DNA of 64,000 nt from Styela clava (GCF_964204865.1 NC_135257.1:6718151-6782150), one strand, 5' to 3'; numbered from the stretch's first letter, positions 13,088 to 26,000 are shown. Notes: generated by a model not told the origin, from the sequence alone. A program made the numbers and translations.

Positions 13088-13381
13088 TTATTTATTTGCT
13101 TTGAATATAGTTTCATGGTGGGGCTCATCCTTATAATACTTGTTTCTCAATGTTCTGTATTTTTTCAGCATATACAATGCTTCAAGCTCCTTTATGATGT
13201 AATCCCCATGTTTCAACAACTGTTTGATTTTTTCTGGATCTTGGACATCTTTGTTTTTCATGAATGCATTGTGGCATTTATCACGAAAGTATGTGGAACC
13301 GAGTGGATAATCCTTTCCCATAAATATAAGGTTTTTATAGAGCGTTTTCACAGCATAACGAAGTTCCCTGGCTGATGACAT
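13088..13381 (-). CDS. ETFRF1: LYR-motif protein, electron transfer flavoprotein regulatory factor 1
   Basis: A single uninterrupted frame of 97 residues. [50 protein letters not shown] and [13 protein letters not shown] match LYRM5/ETFRF1 along its whole length (human form about 90 residues). LYR proteins are small three-helix mitochondrial matrix proteins; this member binds electron transfer flavoprotein and controls its FAD. ETF takes electrons from acyl-CoA dehydrogenases, so the neighbour ECH1, 589 bases downstream on the same strand, works in the same metabolic area. A poly(A) signal AATAAA (13091-13096 on the minus strand) is formed by the last two codons just before the stop. The plus-strand frame at 13043-13375 is its shadow. 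Confidence 0.95.
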   Translation of the reverse strand: MSSARELRYAVKTLYKNLIFMGKDYPLGSTYFRDKCHNAFMKNKDVQDPEKIKQLLKHGDYIIKELEALYMLKKYRTLRNKYYKDEPHHETIFKANK

Positions 13382-14714
13382 CCTTGAACTTATTCTTACA
13401 TTATTTTAACAATATCTTATCTCTAAACTAAAGAACTTGCAAGACAAAAACACCAAGATTATCCACAAATAATGTAATGATTGCAATTAATTTTCTTTTA
13501 ACACACATTAGCACAATATCCGGTCTTCTTTATGTCACAAATAAATCAAAAAAATGATGATGCAAATAAGAAAATCTTTTTCTTGCTTTCTGGGTATAAT
13601 TATAAACAAGTCACTAAATCGACAAAGAAAATCGAATATTCACACTTTTATGCTGCTAGAATGTGCTTTAAAAATTTCCATTTGCCTCATAAATTTTCAT
13701 CAGATGCATGGAGTAACCCCCCCACTCACTGAAAAAATCTGATTTAGTGGAATCGATAGCATTACAAAAATAATAAGAAACACAACTACTGTTCAACAAA
13801 TTGCCCAGATTGCGCATCAAAACCATTATCTTGCATCAACACCGAATTTGCATTACCAAATGTAAATTATATATCCATTTTCTGTAAATTCAGCATTGCT
13901 GATACCCAGATACTTTGTCTATTGAACATAAAATGTGGACCAGTGTTACACTCCAATAACAATTTCTGCAAATAATGATAACTTACCGGTATATATCATT
14001 TGCAATTCATGTATTTCAAGTATGCCACTCAGATAAATTTTATAAACTGACAAGACAGTGCTTTTGATAAAATTACAAGCAACAGATATGGCAGGTCAGT
14101 GGTGGATACACAAGGATTTTGAGGTATTATCACGACAAGCTAGCAAATTATCTTATTGACGTAAGTGCCAAACAGTACATAATTAGAAAAATTGTTTGCC
14201 ATTTCAAATACCACACATAATTATTTTCTCAGTCTCATGGAAAATTTGTCTGGTTACTTGGCAAAACAAATACAAACGACTCGTTCACCCAACACATATC
14301 AATACCATTACTGAAACTAGGTCCTTGTGATACCAACTGCCACACCATCCCAATTTCAATGACTGGGCAGGGAAGTAGGAATAGACCATGAAAGAAATAA
14401 ATGCCATTATAATTCAATGAGTATCAGTGCATAATCACATAACGCACTACACAACAAATGCTCTGCGATTAGAGAGCATGAAGGCAGCTATACTATATTA
14501 CTGTATTACGACAATGTGAAAAAAACAGCAAAGACGAATGACATTGATTTTCAGTATAAAAAGCAAAAGTCAGACACTGAAATAAACTGTATTATCTAGC
14601 ATCATCGTAAGCAAGATTAGCACAGAATGAAATTTAGTTTGAGTTGGAAATGCAACATGAACAAGTCAGTCAACCAGTGGAACATATAGGAAATAATATT
14701 AATACTGCAACATT
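13382..14714. other. Intergenic DNA between ETFRF1 and SEC11
   Basis: AT-rich sequence with no recognisable coding segment, long repeat or transposon end. It must contain the ETFRF1 promoter unless that gene is co-transcribed with SEC11. Confidence 0.5.
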
Positions 14715-15245
14715 TCATTCCCTATGAACAAGAACAAACATTCCTAGTAATGCTAACACTGCATATTTTAGTTTAGGATAATCATTCATCAATATAGTCA
14801 CTATCCCGACATACGGGACAAAACCCCGTGCCCTTCCCACGACATCTTTCCGCTCAACCCACAGTTGGCCGGGCTTATATAGTCCTCTATCATCGACTGA
14901 ATTGTTGTCACCTTTGGTGAGAAATTTTACTTTGCCATCCTCCCGCTCATGCACCTTTATGGTTCTATGAACGATTGGGATGTCACGTCCCTCAATTTTA
15001 AAAACAACAATTTCGCCTGCGCGAATTGGGTCTTGTTGGTAATTAGTGAGAAATAGTAGATCTCCTCTGTAAAACGCTGGTTCCATACTGCCACTCAAAA
15101 CAACAACAATTGGACTTTCGCTGCCAGTCACAACCATCATTCCCTTCCATATCATCAGCGCTGAAGACACAATCATTCCAAAATTCAAAACTTGAAAATA
15201 CAGTTGTCTTTTGTTCAATCGTCGCATTTCATCGATGTACTCCAT
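14715..15245 (-). CDS. SEC11A: Signal peptidase complex catalytic subunit SEC11
   Basis: An intronless frame gives 176 residues from the ATG at 15245; the open frame continues upstream to 15305, but [18 protein letters not shown] is the conserved start. Domains: cytosolic tail, membrane helix about 19-39, then the S26B peptidase domain with LSGSMEPAF (catalytic Ser53), IVHR (His93), KGDNN (Asp113) and DDRGLY (Asp119). These fit human Ser56, His96, Asp116 and Asp122 with a constant offset of three. A hydrophobic C-terminal segment follows. In the ER membrane it removes signal peptides from secretory proteins. Full length for the family (about 179). It is divergent from astacin gene 1, with 618 bases between the start codons. 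Confidence 0.96.
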   Translation of the reverse strand: MEYIDEMRRLNKRQLYFQVLNFGMIVSSALMIWKGMMVVTGSESPIVVVLSGSMEPAFYRGDLLFLTNYQQDPIRAGEIVVFKIEGRDIPIVHRTIKVHEREDGKVKFLTKGDNNSVDDRGLYKPGQLWVERKDVVGRARGFVPYVGIVTILMNDYPKLKYAVLALLGMFVLVHRE

Positions 15246-15863
15246 AGCGCTCGAACTTTGATATGTGAATCGATATGACAGACAGACAGAAAAACGACTG
15301 AACAAGCGGCTGACCAGGAATGAGAGGAACGGGAGCTCGACGTGTACTTTTGGCGCTTACCAGAAATTTTTCACATTGATATAAAATGTCAATATTTTTG
15401 TAGTTTTCTTTCAATAAGTAACACAAAATTCATAAAAAATTTATATTGTATAATTTATTATTATATACAATGTAATTGTTCACTGTTTTGCACGACACGT
15501 TTATTCATTCAATGGGAGCGTTATTGCCATAATCTGGCATCGCATATCATTTAAGCTTTATTTCCCATATTATAACGTCACAAATATTAAATCAGCTGTA
15601 GCGTGCTAGTTCTGTTTTCATTGTCCACTGGCGTCATGATGATTTTTACATAAAAAAGTGTCCGCCAAGTTGATGTGCCGACGGCAAGGTGAGCTAGAAC
15701 GCGCATTAGTGTTTTATATACTCGATTTTGGGGTATTTTATTTATTTTTGTTTCATTGCTCTTGTCTTTTTACCTTAATAAATAGTAATCAAAATAACGC
15801 CATCTAATTACAGAAAGACAATAGGCTACTCGAACATTCGCTCGTGAACTAAGAATTTGTATA
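15246..15863. promoter_or_regulatory. Divergent promoter region between SEC11 and astacin gene 1
   Basis: The two genes point away from each other across 618 bases, so this interval should hold both promoters. An acceptor-like CATCTAATTACAG ends at 15813, 50 bases before the astacin ATG, and may mark a 5-prime UTR junction. No specific factor site is claimed. Confidence 0.4.
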
Positions 15864-18800
15864 ATGCCCGCTGAAGAAAAAGATGGTGCAGCCGTTCAAA
15901 CAGGTATGGCGTATATTTATGTTGTGTCTTACCTGGATCATGTTCAACCGTGTTTCTGTATGTGCAAATAGAAAATAAAGCAATATTCAGTATGTCACCC
16001 TGCACCCAGGGGGGGGGGGGGGACCCGACTTTTCTCTCTAGCAGTGTTTTTGAACCTTCGAACCGCTGCCGCGTGATTGGCACTTACTGTGTTGCTACAT
16101 ATATATTTACAGGTAGAAACAAACGTATTTTGGCGATTGGCTCCGCAATCATCCTTGTTGCCGCAATTGGAACTTTGATCGTTGTTATCACAGGTTAGTA
16201 TCTTAGAAAAAATTCTCATTCTTTGCCAAACTTCACGTTAATAGTATGGAGCAGCGTTTCCCAAACTTTTTCGGCCACGGAACACTTAGACTTTTTATCT
16301 CGCCTCACGGAACACCAGAAAATGGAAAGCTAAAATTGATAAAGAAAAACGGTGTAATGTAGCGGTTCCCAATGGGTTCGCCGTGACGAGTTGCCAAATG
16401 CTCCGCGAAAACTAACAGAATTGTGTTAAACCGAAAATATATACTAATACGGTTAAACATACCTGAAATATGATTGAATATTTTACATATTGCATTTATT
16501 ATAAATTTTTTATTGTCTCCTAATTTAAATGCTGTGTATATGAATCAATAAATTCACCAATTCACAATTGTTTACCTATCTATGTCGTTTACTTTCCATC
16601 ACGTAGTGCTTGCCTCCAATGTTACCTTTAATGGAGATAAAAGTACTTGCTGCAATTTCGCGAGCTGCAGTTTATTTATCTGCTGAATTGAATTTAGCGA
16701 ACATGAGTAATTTTTCAGCATTTCATAGTAAAACCAGGCAGAGACGGACGGAGGAAGAAGAGTTGACCTTTTGCCTTTATTCTTTAGACCTACTTGTTTG
16801 CTTATAACAAAACCAAAAGGATTGCTGTAAACTTGGGGTTACCATATTTTTGTGACCTCAAAGCGGGACGCCTCTAAAGGCCATAGCTGTGTTTTTTTCA
16901 TCTTCAAATTTACCGATTTTACATTAGGCACACATTTAAAACCATCCCGGCTGTCTTCATTGACTATATTGTCATCGAGAGTGCATGCGGTGTCTGTCTA
17001 AAAATAATCGGTTTCAATTCAATAAATAGAAAGGACTTTACGTTAAGCGCCCTTTTGGCGTCTGGGGCTCACGCGTAACAAATTGTAGCAATTAACCGCT
17101 AATAATGTTAGCGAAAAACAACGAAACAAACAAAACCACGCAACCACCACCTTCAGTAAGTATGCTACCACCGGTACGCCACACGGCAACAACAGTATCG
17201 AGATTTTGGTAATGTTCATGTATCATGCTGACTAGGGGAACGCCAAAGCGGGACTTTTGGCTGACCGGTCGGGACGCCGGGACAAAACGTTAAAAAGTGG
17301 GACTGTCCCGCCTAAAACGGGACGTATGTTAAGTCTATGTAAACTTAACAGTCAAAAAGCTGCACCGACGGTCACGAATATGCCACTACTCTACCTCAGT
17401 TAGTCCGCTTTAGGCCGACGATAATACGATATTGAACGGTCAGTTTGGCGACAACTTCACGATCCCTAGATCGCAATGACCATATTTTTGATTCCTTCTC
17501 CACGGAACACTCGAAAGACGCTCGCGGAACACAGTATGGGAAACGCTGGTATAGAATATGGACTACTGCAAAGAATACTCTTGCACGATTATTCATCAAA
17601 ACGCAGATCATAAGTATCAATTACTGATATACTAATTGCGTTGCTGCGAGTTATGTCGCTTGACAACATACTTTTTATTGATGTTCTTAAAGCGAGTGTA
17701 ACTAACTTTTTCACAATGACGTATGTTCCTCGAACAAAACGATATTTTTGCCTGTCACTCAGCTAGATTTTCTCTTCTAATGGGTCACTTGGTAATAAGA
17801 ATTCGAAAATAGATTTAATTTTGAACCCAGTTTTAAAATTCATTTTTCGTTATATTTCAGCGCCTACCAATGAGATCAAATCATGCCAAGCAATAAGGAA
17901 AGCGTCTGCTGAAGGTCGGGATTTCACCCTTGAATATGACGTGGCGGAAATAAATGCGTGTGAAAGTAAGAACCAAGATTGTAAATTGAAATTATTTTGA
18001 GTCTTGACTATAATAATATATTATTTTCAGATTACGGTTGTACTTTCGATGTATCTGCTTGCGACATTCCGTGCCCATTGGGTTTCGAAACAGATGATAA
18101 CAGATGTGAAATAAGCTGCCGTTGTTCATCTGACTCAAAAGGAACGTTTCAGGGAGACATACAGTTTGATGACACCGAAGTTAACGGGCTGCTAGTAGTA
18201 AATATATTTCATTTGAATTGAAATGATGAAATTTGGTACTTGTGATCTCATTTTAGATAAAGTCATAGAAAAAGTCACCTGGTATTCAATATTTCAGAGA
18301 TATGGCTATGCTTCTCGTGAACAAACGTTTGCTGTTTTCTCGAGTTCTGTCAGAGAGTCAGCCATTTTGTGGGCAGAAAAAATAAATGACCGAATCAAGA
18401 TCCCCTATACAATTGATGAAACGTTAGGTATGAGGATTTGCTATCTCTTTCCATTTCCAAAAGTGAATGGAGTTTCTATCAATTGAAAATATTTCAGGCG
18501 AAAGTAAACAAGCGATTCAAAAAGCTATTTCGGAATACAAAGAAAAGACTTGTATAGACTTTGTTCCCAGAAATTCGGAAGAAAATTATGTGACGTTTCA
18601 GTCAGGGGTTGGGTGTTGGTAAGAGGCTTGCTTATTCTATAGTAAACAGGATTTTGATGAAATAGGATTTGAATTCGAACGAATTGGGAGTTGTGTGTTT
18701 CCGGTGTTCATTATCTAACAAGATCATCATATAGATTTACAGAGAAATATAGTTCTAACCTTTTTATATCACTCGAACAGCGAAGAAGTATATAGAAAAG

Positions 18801-21800
18801 GAATTCTGTTTAATTGGTGAGTTGGAAAATACTTCAAAACGAATATATCACAACGCACACATGAGTGTAAAGCAGAGTTGACATAGGGAGTAGCCAGTAT
18901 CCTCGGTGATATAGAGACGCCTCACAATATGAAAAAATTCTCTTTCAATGAAAACGTATCTGATGTTTGCAAGACGGTGTTGACGACGCGTATATCAATA
19001 ACCACTCAGCATCAGCATGGTTGCTTCAATTTTTAATCACTGGGATCGCTAACAAGTAGTTCTTTTTCACCCAAAGATGAAAAGTTTAATCAATATTTGT
19101 GTTTGACACAGACACACTAAATTTAAGTTTTCGTTGGGGCTTCAAGACTATAAACTTGATACCAAATGATATGTCTATTATGTTCGCTTATCATTCGAGA
19201 TTAAATTGTGCGTACGATTTACAATTAAAAATTGGACTTATCATGACACATTTTAAAGATAGTTTCAGGATTAGTCCTTTCAATTACAGGTCAAGAGTTG
19301 GAATGATTGGTGGGCAACAAGATGTTGCAGTGGGGAAAAATTGTAAATCAGCCGGAATAATCATGCACGAACTAATGCATTCTATTGGGTTTGAACACGA
19401 GCATACAAGACCAGACAGAGACGCATTCATTACTATTGATATGAATAGAGTAGATCAGAGTACGTAAGTTTAATGTTGTTAATTTGTTTGGAATATACCG
19501 GTATTCAGAACACTCATAGAAATCCATGCGGAGCACGTTTGAAAATGCCTTAAGCAGAAATGTAGATTAACGAACCGCCTGTCAATGTTACTATTAAATT
19601 GATGAAACTCTTACACTACTATTATTTGGTCTCTCGTGGGATGTTGTCTTCAATATCTTGGCGTTTCTGCACTGCTTAATTTTGCAAATTTACTCTTTTT
19701 CGGTAAGGCGTCAACAATCCCCGGACCTTGAAAAGTGATTTTTCGCCGAAAATCGTAATCTTGTTGCAAAATTCCCAATGTTTCATTTCAAATTTAAAAG
19801 TTTTTTTTATTTTTACGGCGCAAGTATATCCCTTCTTTTTTTTGTAAATAGTTTGATGCAAAACTGTGACATTTTAATATATATGCTATAAAACGGATGC
19901 TATTTGCAGAGTATCTATTGAATTTTGCGAAGATATTAGACCCAGTGAAAAATCTTGGAAGACCATATGATATGGGTTCAGTGACACATTACGGAAGTAA
20001 AGCTTGGTCGATCAGTCCCGATGAATATTCATTTGTAAAAAAAGATGGCACCCCAATCAAAGGTCAAAGGAAAAGCTTGAGTACAGAAGATGTGAAGGAG
20101 ATAAATGCATTATATGAATGTGCTGGACATGGTGGCGGAGGAGGCAACATTGAAGGAGTATCTGTTTTGACTGTGTCCGCTTCGAAAGAAGTCCCAGACG
20201 ATATCGAAAATGATGAACAATTCGGTCAGCCGTACGATCCAGACGCACCTCCAGAAGGTATGATTTGATAGCATAGGATTCTTTTAAAATTGTTCTCACA
20301 TCACATTATGCCTCTCCCGACCAAGGATAAAGAAAAATCTAAATTTTAATGCAATTAGGTATTTTACATTTAGACGACATGAATGAAAACTTGTCATCAA
20401 CAGAGTCAACTTCGACCGCTCAACAAACAGAAGGCGTCACAGTGTCTCCGTCATGTGAGTATGTATTTTCCTTTTCGTAGTTGAGAAGTTGGAAAAACAA
20501 TATGTATTGCAATAATGCTCCTGGCTGCTACACTTCGTAAATATTATCATTTTGACCAATATGATGTAAAGGCAACGTGATACGTCATTGGATCGCTATA
20601 GTACCGATCATTAGTCATGCATGATCCTCCACATGTTTGGGGACGTGGCACAGCATAAATATATTAATCCGAATAGTTTATATTATTTCAATCAAGCATA
20701 TAGTATCACATATTACACAAACCATATGCCTCGTATTTTATAGCTCAAGCAGTTTTTGCACCCCACGATGATGTATCATGGAGTGAATGGGTTACTTGGT
20801 CTGATTGTACACAAACTTGTGGAATAAGTGAAGCTTTACGATTTCGAAGTTGTATGGTATGCCTTTCCTTAAATGGATTTTTAACATAACCATAGCGAAA
20901 CCCTATCTGATATCACTAAATCACAATCGATCCAGGCGGTCGTAATTTTTCGATATTGGTCTCTACCAATATGCAAATATGGCACATTGATATGAATATA
21001 TTCCAAACATTATTATGACAATGCATATACATTCGTTTCATTCCAAGGTTAATATATAAATCAAAAGCATGACAATTATCGCGTTGCCAACAAAATTATG
21101 ATCATGAATCAATTTAGCCGTTCAGATGTTTTTCACGTATTTCATCAGTACTTCTAAATCAGTGATTTTGAATCATTTTCATTTACTGGAATAACTTACG
21201 AACCAATACTGTTACATTGGCACATACCTGGTGAGTAGTAAATTCGTTCTTTATGCTTATGATAAAGAGAGCAAGTGCCACAAACAATTTTGGCCCCAGT
21301 TTTTTAAAGTAGGCTGAATAGATGAATATTCGGTATAATTAGCGACCTTATTTGAGTAATAATCTGCAGCAAAGGGATGGATTTTCTGGTTGGGGATGCG
21401 AGGGAGAATGGTATGATACGAGAAAATGTGAGAAGGATGCATGTCCTGGAAAATTTGGAGAATGGCAGCCATGGGAATCCTGGGAGTCTTGCAGTAGAAC
21501 TTGTTCAATGGGTTACCAATGGCGGTGAGAATAACTTTATTTTGAATGTATTGTTCGAAGCAAGATCGCAAACACTTACACAATGTCAACAATAAATGTA
21601 AAAACTACTGTAAAGCAAAGTAGCTTTTTAGTAATAGAATATTAATACCTACCCAATGAAGACAAGTCGAAAATACGTCATAATTAAATGGCTAACAAGA
21701 CATTAATAGTCAATAATTTGGCATGGAGCGTAAGAAAGTGATTGATGGTGGAAGTCGCATGGAGTCGGTGCTTACTTGCACCATCCCCCACTGGACAGTC

Positions 21801-22066
21801 TTACTATGGTCACCTCATATACGACCGAAAAGGCTGCAAAATGTCAATCGGAATGCCAGCAATGATTGACGTAAGATTGACTCTGGATAAACTGGTATGT
21901 CATATTTCCGCGCGACTACTGAACAATTCCACAAGATTAAATTAATCAAATGTATCATTGTAGCTTAACTTTATAACATTATTTTAGAAATCGAAAATGC
22001 CCTGATGCTGAATTATGCGAAGGATTCGGTATAGATGGAAGGTATTGTCAAAATCCTGAATGCTGA
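15864..22066 (+). CDS. Astacin gene 1: type II transmembrane astacin with antistasin-like prodomain and two TSP1 repeats
   Basis: Twelve exons: 15864-15903, 16113-16193, 17861-17965, 18031-18197, 18298-18427, 18498-18618, 19290-19459, 19910-20257, 20374-20454, 20744-20856, 21370-21524, 21988-22066. They join in phase to 529 residues. Order: cytosolic tail 1-18 ending RNKR; membrane helix 19-40; antistasin-like cysteines 79-107 (CDIPCPLGF); FQGDI latency motif 115-119 with Asp118 as the likely zinc-blocking residue; astacin domain about 164-342 with zinc ligands His241, His245, His251 and Glu242; Gly/Ser/Thr/acidic linker 343-425; two TSP1 repeats (WSEWVTWSDCTQTC, WQPWESWESCSRTC) to the end. 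In the Met-turn, SVTHYG, methionine is replaced by Thr297 while Tyr299 is kept. It should be an ectoenzyme anchored in the plasma membrane. Intron 2 holds a nested hAT pair. A poly(A) signal is at 22128. Confidence 0.92.
16009..16022 (+). repeat. Run of 14 G in intron 1 of astacin gene 1
   Basis: An uninterrupted G homopolymer preceded by CACCCA and followed by ACCCG. In this AT-rich region it stands out and may vary in length or form a four-stranded structure. Confidence 0.8.
16252..17548. mobile_element. hAT-type element in intron 2 of astacin gene 1
   Basis: Terminal inverted repeats are CAGCGTTTCCCAAACT and CAGCGTTTCCCATACT, each followed inward by copies of CACGGAACAC or GCGGAACAC. Flanking 8-mers GTATGGAG (16244-16251) and GTATAGAA (17549-17556) agree at six positions, as expected for an aged hAT target duplication. 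No transposase is left. A second element (16835-17338) is inserted inside. Confidence 0.7.
16835..17338. mobile_element. Nested element with exact 8-bp target duplication
   Basis: The 504-base insert lies within the hAT at 16252-17548 and is flanked by identical GTAAACTT (16827-16834 and 17339-17346). It contains GCGGGACGCC and CGGGACG strings near both ends, and the ends share TTACCATA/TTAACATA. It is non-autonomous and probably also hAT. Confidence 0.65.
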
Positions 22067-22127
22067 ACTTGAAATGAATTTTAGTCATATTATAGTTCAA
22101 TATAAGTATATATTAAAGTTGTGAAAT

Positions 22128-22133
22128 AATAAA
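22128..22133 (+). terminator. Poly(A) signal of astacin gene 1
   Basis: AATAAA 62 bases after the TGA stop codon at 22064-22066. Confidence 0.6.
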
Positions 22134-23093
22134 TTAACGAATTATCTATGTGTTTGACAAACAATTTTTTCGCCGAAATTTCAACTACATCATACATATA
22201 GTTGCTCCCCTAAGTGATTTTTCTGCTCGGGGTAATTTTCGAGTACGTATTTAATTGCGAGAATGGAATACCAGCGTTTCACAACAGTTTGTGCTGAATT
22301 GATAAAGTAAGTGAGTTCGACTTCTGATTTTTATAGGGCCGAATTACTGCCTTATTGGTGGTAATATCGAAAGATTTCGGAGATGATCGCATCGCTTTTT
22401 AAATAAAATCGTGTGAAGACGCAGCAAAACTTTGAAGTCTTTTAATCTGCGGAGAGCATTTGACAGCCGATCCACTTTTGCTGGCGATTAAACGGTCGCG
22501 GCAAATGAACGGCTATTTTGCTAGTGATGTCATCAATCCCCATCCAAAGTAAATTCCTAAATTTGTCACGGGCTGGTACCTCCGAAAAGCCAGAGTGCGA
22601 TCTGCGCGCGACCTACCTTAAGCTTTTTTCCTTAACAGCTAAAATATGCCGCATACCTCATGTGTATCCAAGTATAACCATGTACCAAATTCCATTGCAT
22701 ACTGTGGATGATTTATTTAGCGCCTTAAATACAATTTAAATTATAATACAGAGAAGTGCGTCGGTGCAAATTCGATATTACAAACAAATGTGTAATGAAA
22801 ATGTAAAGTTGAAGAATAAAAACGCAATAATATCATGATCAAAACAGTAGGATTCGTAAACGACTTTCGCGCTGTAGTTGAGAGCTTTGTGCAAAAATGT
22901 GGAAATCATCGTGGAAAATAGTTGAATTCTACACCCTCCTAGAGGCAACTAAAATATACTGTTTATAATCAATATTTTTGAAATGATTCACCCGAAAGTT
23001 TTTTCACTTTCACATATGTTCGGTCACAAATTCACTGTGAAGTACACAGCTGTGGTAGAATTTGGACTCATTTCAACGAAAATTATTTGGTCG
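22134..23093. other. Intergenic DNA between astacin gene 1 and the SLC10 gene
   Basis: The two genes converge here. No coding segment, repeat boundary or RNA gene was recognised. Confidence 0.5.
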
Positions 23094-26000
23094 TTACGTC
23101 ATCTCCATTACCTCGTACCCAACTGCAGTCACAGATTGCCCAGAGAATTTTCTGTTCCTGGACGTTTGATAAAATTTCCAGGTTTTATAAATCACTACTA
23201 AAATAATGTTATAAATAGTTTGCGATATTGAGTATAACAGTGGTATAGTAATAACAGCCATGAACATATTCAAACGATTTCCATAAGTTAAAAAAACAAC
23301 ATTTGTCGAAAGACTTCCATTCTGTATTGACGTTTCAATTGCGATCGTTCGTCTTGCTTCCCGTGACAATTCAAGTCTCGGAATGAGAGAGATGCAGAAT
23401 GAAATCACCATGCCGGCAATTGGTAGAACTGCTATTGGCTGTAGTAAAGCATCAGTAAAATTTGATACAAACTAGTAAGCTTCTAATGATATTTATTTAA
23501 TTTGCAACATAGAATTAAGCTCAAAGTTTACTGTAGTGGGGATTTCAAATACCAATCAAACACAACTGACCGAAAAATATTTACATCAACATTAGGCAGT
23601 TCGCCGAGTTGTCACCAACAATAAGAAACATGTTACGTAAGAAAAGATTCATATGTAAAAATTGCGTTTTAAAAATGTGGCCTCAAAAATTATTAACTGC
23701 CGAATTCACCTCGGCCTTCTGCGGATAATAAAAATGGCGGTGCTTCGAAATTTTCCTTCCCAATCGATTCGAATAATTTGCTACCCATCCCTAACGACGA
23801 GTTACCCTGGGATAGAACTGAAAATTCTGTTCCGAAACTAATATATTCTCAAGAGTAAAACATTATTAGACAAATCACACCCACGCAATCCGATATTGTC
23901 GTTATATATATAATAATAGAAATTAATTTACCAGTATAGTCTTCACCGAGAATACAATTGGAATGTCATTTCTTATCAACATCGCTGCAACAATTGCAAC
24001 CAATAGAATAAATCCGAATATTGCACATCCCTGAGAAATAGGGGCGATATAAGAAATAAATATAAAATCGGGAAAAATAAATACGCTTTGATAATATGTG
24101 TTATTATAGTCACCCCTACGTGAACATTTACGGCATTCATAAAAGTTGCCTTTTATATGTGAACAAGGTCTGCTTGGCTTTTATGAAATGATGAATTCAA
24201 CAAAAATTTGTTGTTTTCTTAAATTCGTTCAATGATAATGATCAAATTCAATGATAACAACAGCTCCACTAAGGTCAGTGAACCTGGCGATGCCTAAATA
24301 AATAAATATAGCTTTCTCGAGCAAGCTATAGTTTGAATTCTAAACGAGCTTAAGCAGGAGTAATAATGTCATATATATTTAATAGTTCAAGTATAACAAA
24401 TACCATATCATCATAAAATACTGTCAATAAATTATTTGATTTTACTATAGTGTCATATCTGTAACGAAAAACTTTTCTACAGTAAAGATCAAATCTAAAT
24501 TTCTCCAACATCGCTAAAAGATAGCACAATAATATCCAATCCAATTGTAGCAAGGCGACCATCCTGCTCACAAGTAATAACATGAATACCCAGCGAATAG
24601 AATAGTTATGTCGAAAATCGAACTGACCTTTGCTAGATATTTGGCTATTTTGACGAACTTGTATCGAAATAAGATTCCGGCAACAATTGGAATGATCAAA
24701 CTTGCTAAAGTGATCCCTGGATTAACAAGAAAATTCTCAATTTTCATTAATGCCTTTTTGGTGTGGCGTCGGAGAAAAAAACTAAGGCATTGACCAGCAG
24801 AGATGGCGATACTTTTTTACTGAATGGGGTCACACATTGCATTTTTATCATGAAAAAATAACCCTCTGTATCTATAAAATCCGTGTGTGAAAACATGGAT
24901 TTGCTTGAATATGAAAAACATAAAAGATATGGCAAATATTTCATGGTTCCACTCAGAACTATATTTTCCGCTCGGACTCGACTATAGTAAAGTCACTACC
25001 ATCTGTAGCCAAACTTTCATCACAGGTTTCTGCATATCGAGACCATTGACCATTATAGTAGCCCACCTATTGTTATGCCTAACTAAAGACATGCCAACCT
25101 ATATGGATGTCAACAGTATCCGATTTTAACATAATTCTATCATAATATAGAAATTTAATATCCATTCTACTAAACGTAAACAAGTTCCAGCAAAACGATG
25201 TTATTTTCTTATGCTTCAGTTTCTATTCCAGAAAACTATACACGAATAGTCTAAAACAGTGTTTCCCAACCCGAGTCCTCGGTCTCAAATGAGTCCGCAA
25301 CGAGCCAGAAATTCACTGCGGGCCGCAAACGTTTTTGCGAAACTTAACCATCAGCCACGGTTTACGTTAGAAATTACATAAAACATAAAAAAGCAAGTTT
25401 ATCCATATAACATTAATCGAGTCAATAATTTCTGGATACTGAATGAGTACGGCTTGGCATATATTCGAATATTCAACTATTAGAATAGCAATTTATTATT
25501 CGAAAATTTGGTAACAGGTGACGCGTCAGGTCACTTGCGCGTCGTTTAATCAAACGATTGGATTTAGTCGTTGTTGTTCGAGGAATAATTTTTCTGGTAG
25601 GTGTCAATGGTGGCAACCTAAATTTTCTAAATTGAAAAGCGGCAATACAAAATACTGAAGATAATACTGAAAACACCATGAGTTTTTTAAAAACGCTTTT
25701 TTAGACATGTTGCAAATGCAAAATTTCGGGTGCTACCGTAGTATTCGTATCAGGGCATTTCCCTCAGAATTCTTTGCTTTACTGCAGGGTCCGCAACCTA
25801 TGGCCCGCGGAGCAATATAATCAGGCCCGCGACGTTTCTCTGAATTATAGTAACAAAACAGCTGTTTTTACGGTTATATTCTTTACGTGACAGAATTTAT
25901 TTTGCGGCATGTTTAGACTAAATTATATCATAACCGAACAAGTATATAATTCACAATTACTCGTTGAATGAGCCTATAAATTAATTATAATTAGGCATTC

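Noticed and set aside
13043-13375. Plus-strand open frame of 110 codons
   Set aside because: Shadow of ETFRF1 on the other strand.
19099-19289. Upstream part of the open frame joined to the zinc exon of astacin gene 1
   Set aside because: A good acceptor (CAATTACAG) at 19289 and the phase from the previous exon place the exon start at 19290; the upstream part is intron read-through.
21742-21945. Extra exon of astacin gene 1 before its last exon
   Set aside because: Skipping it keeps the reading frame and completes the second TSP1 repeat (WRNRKC); including it would not.
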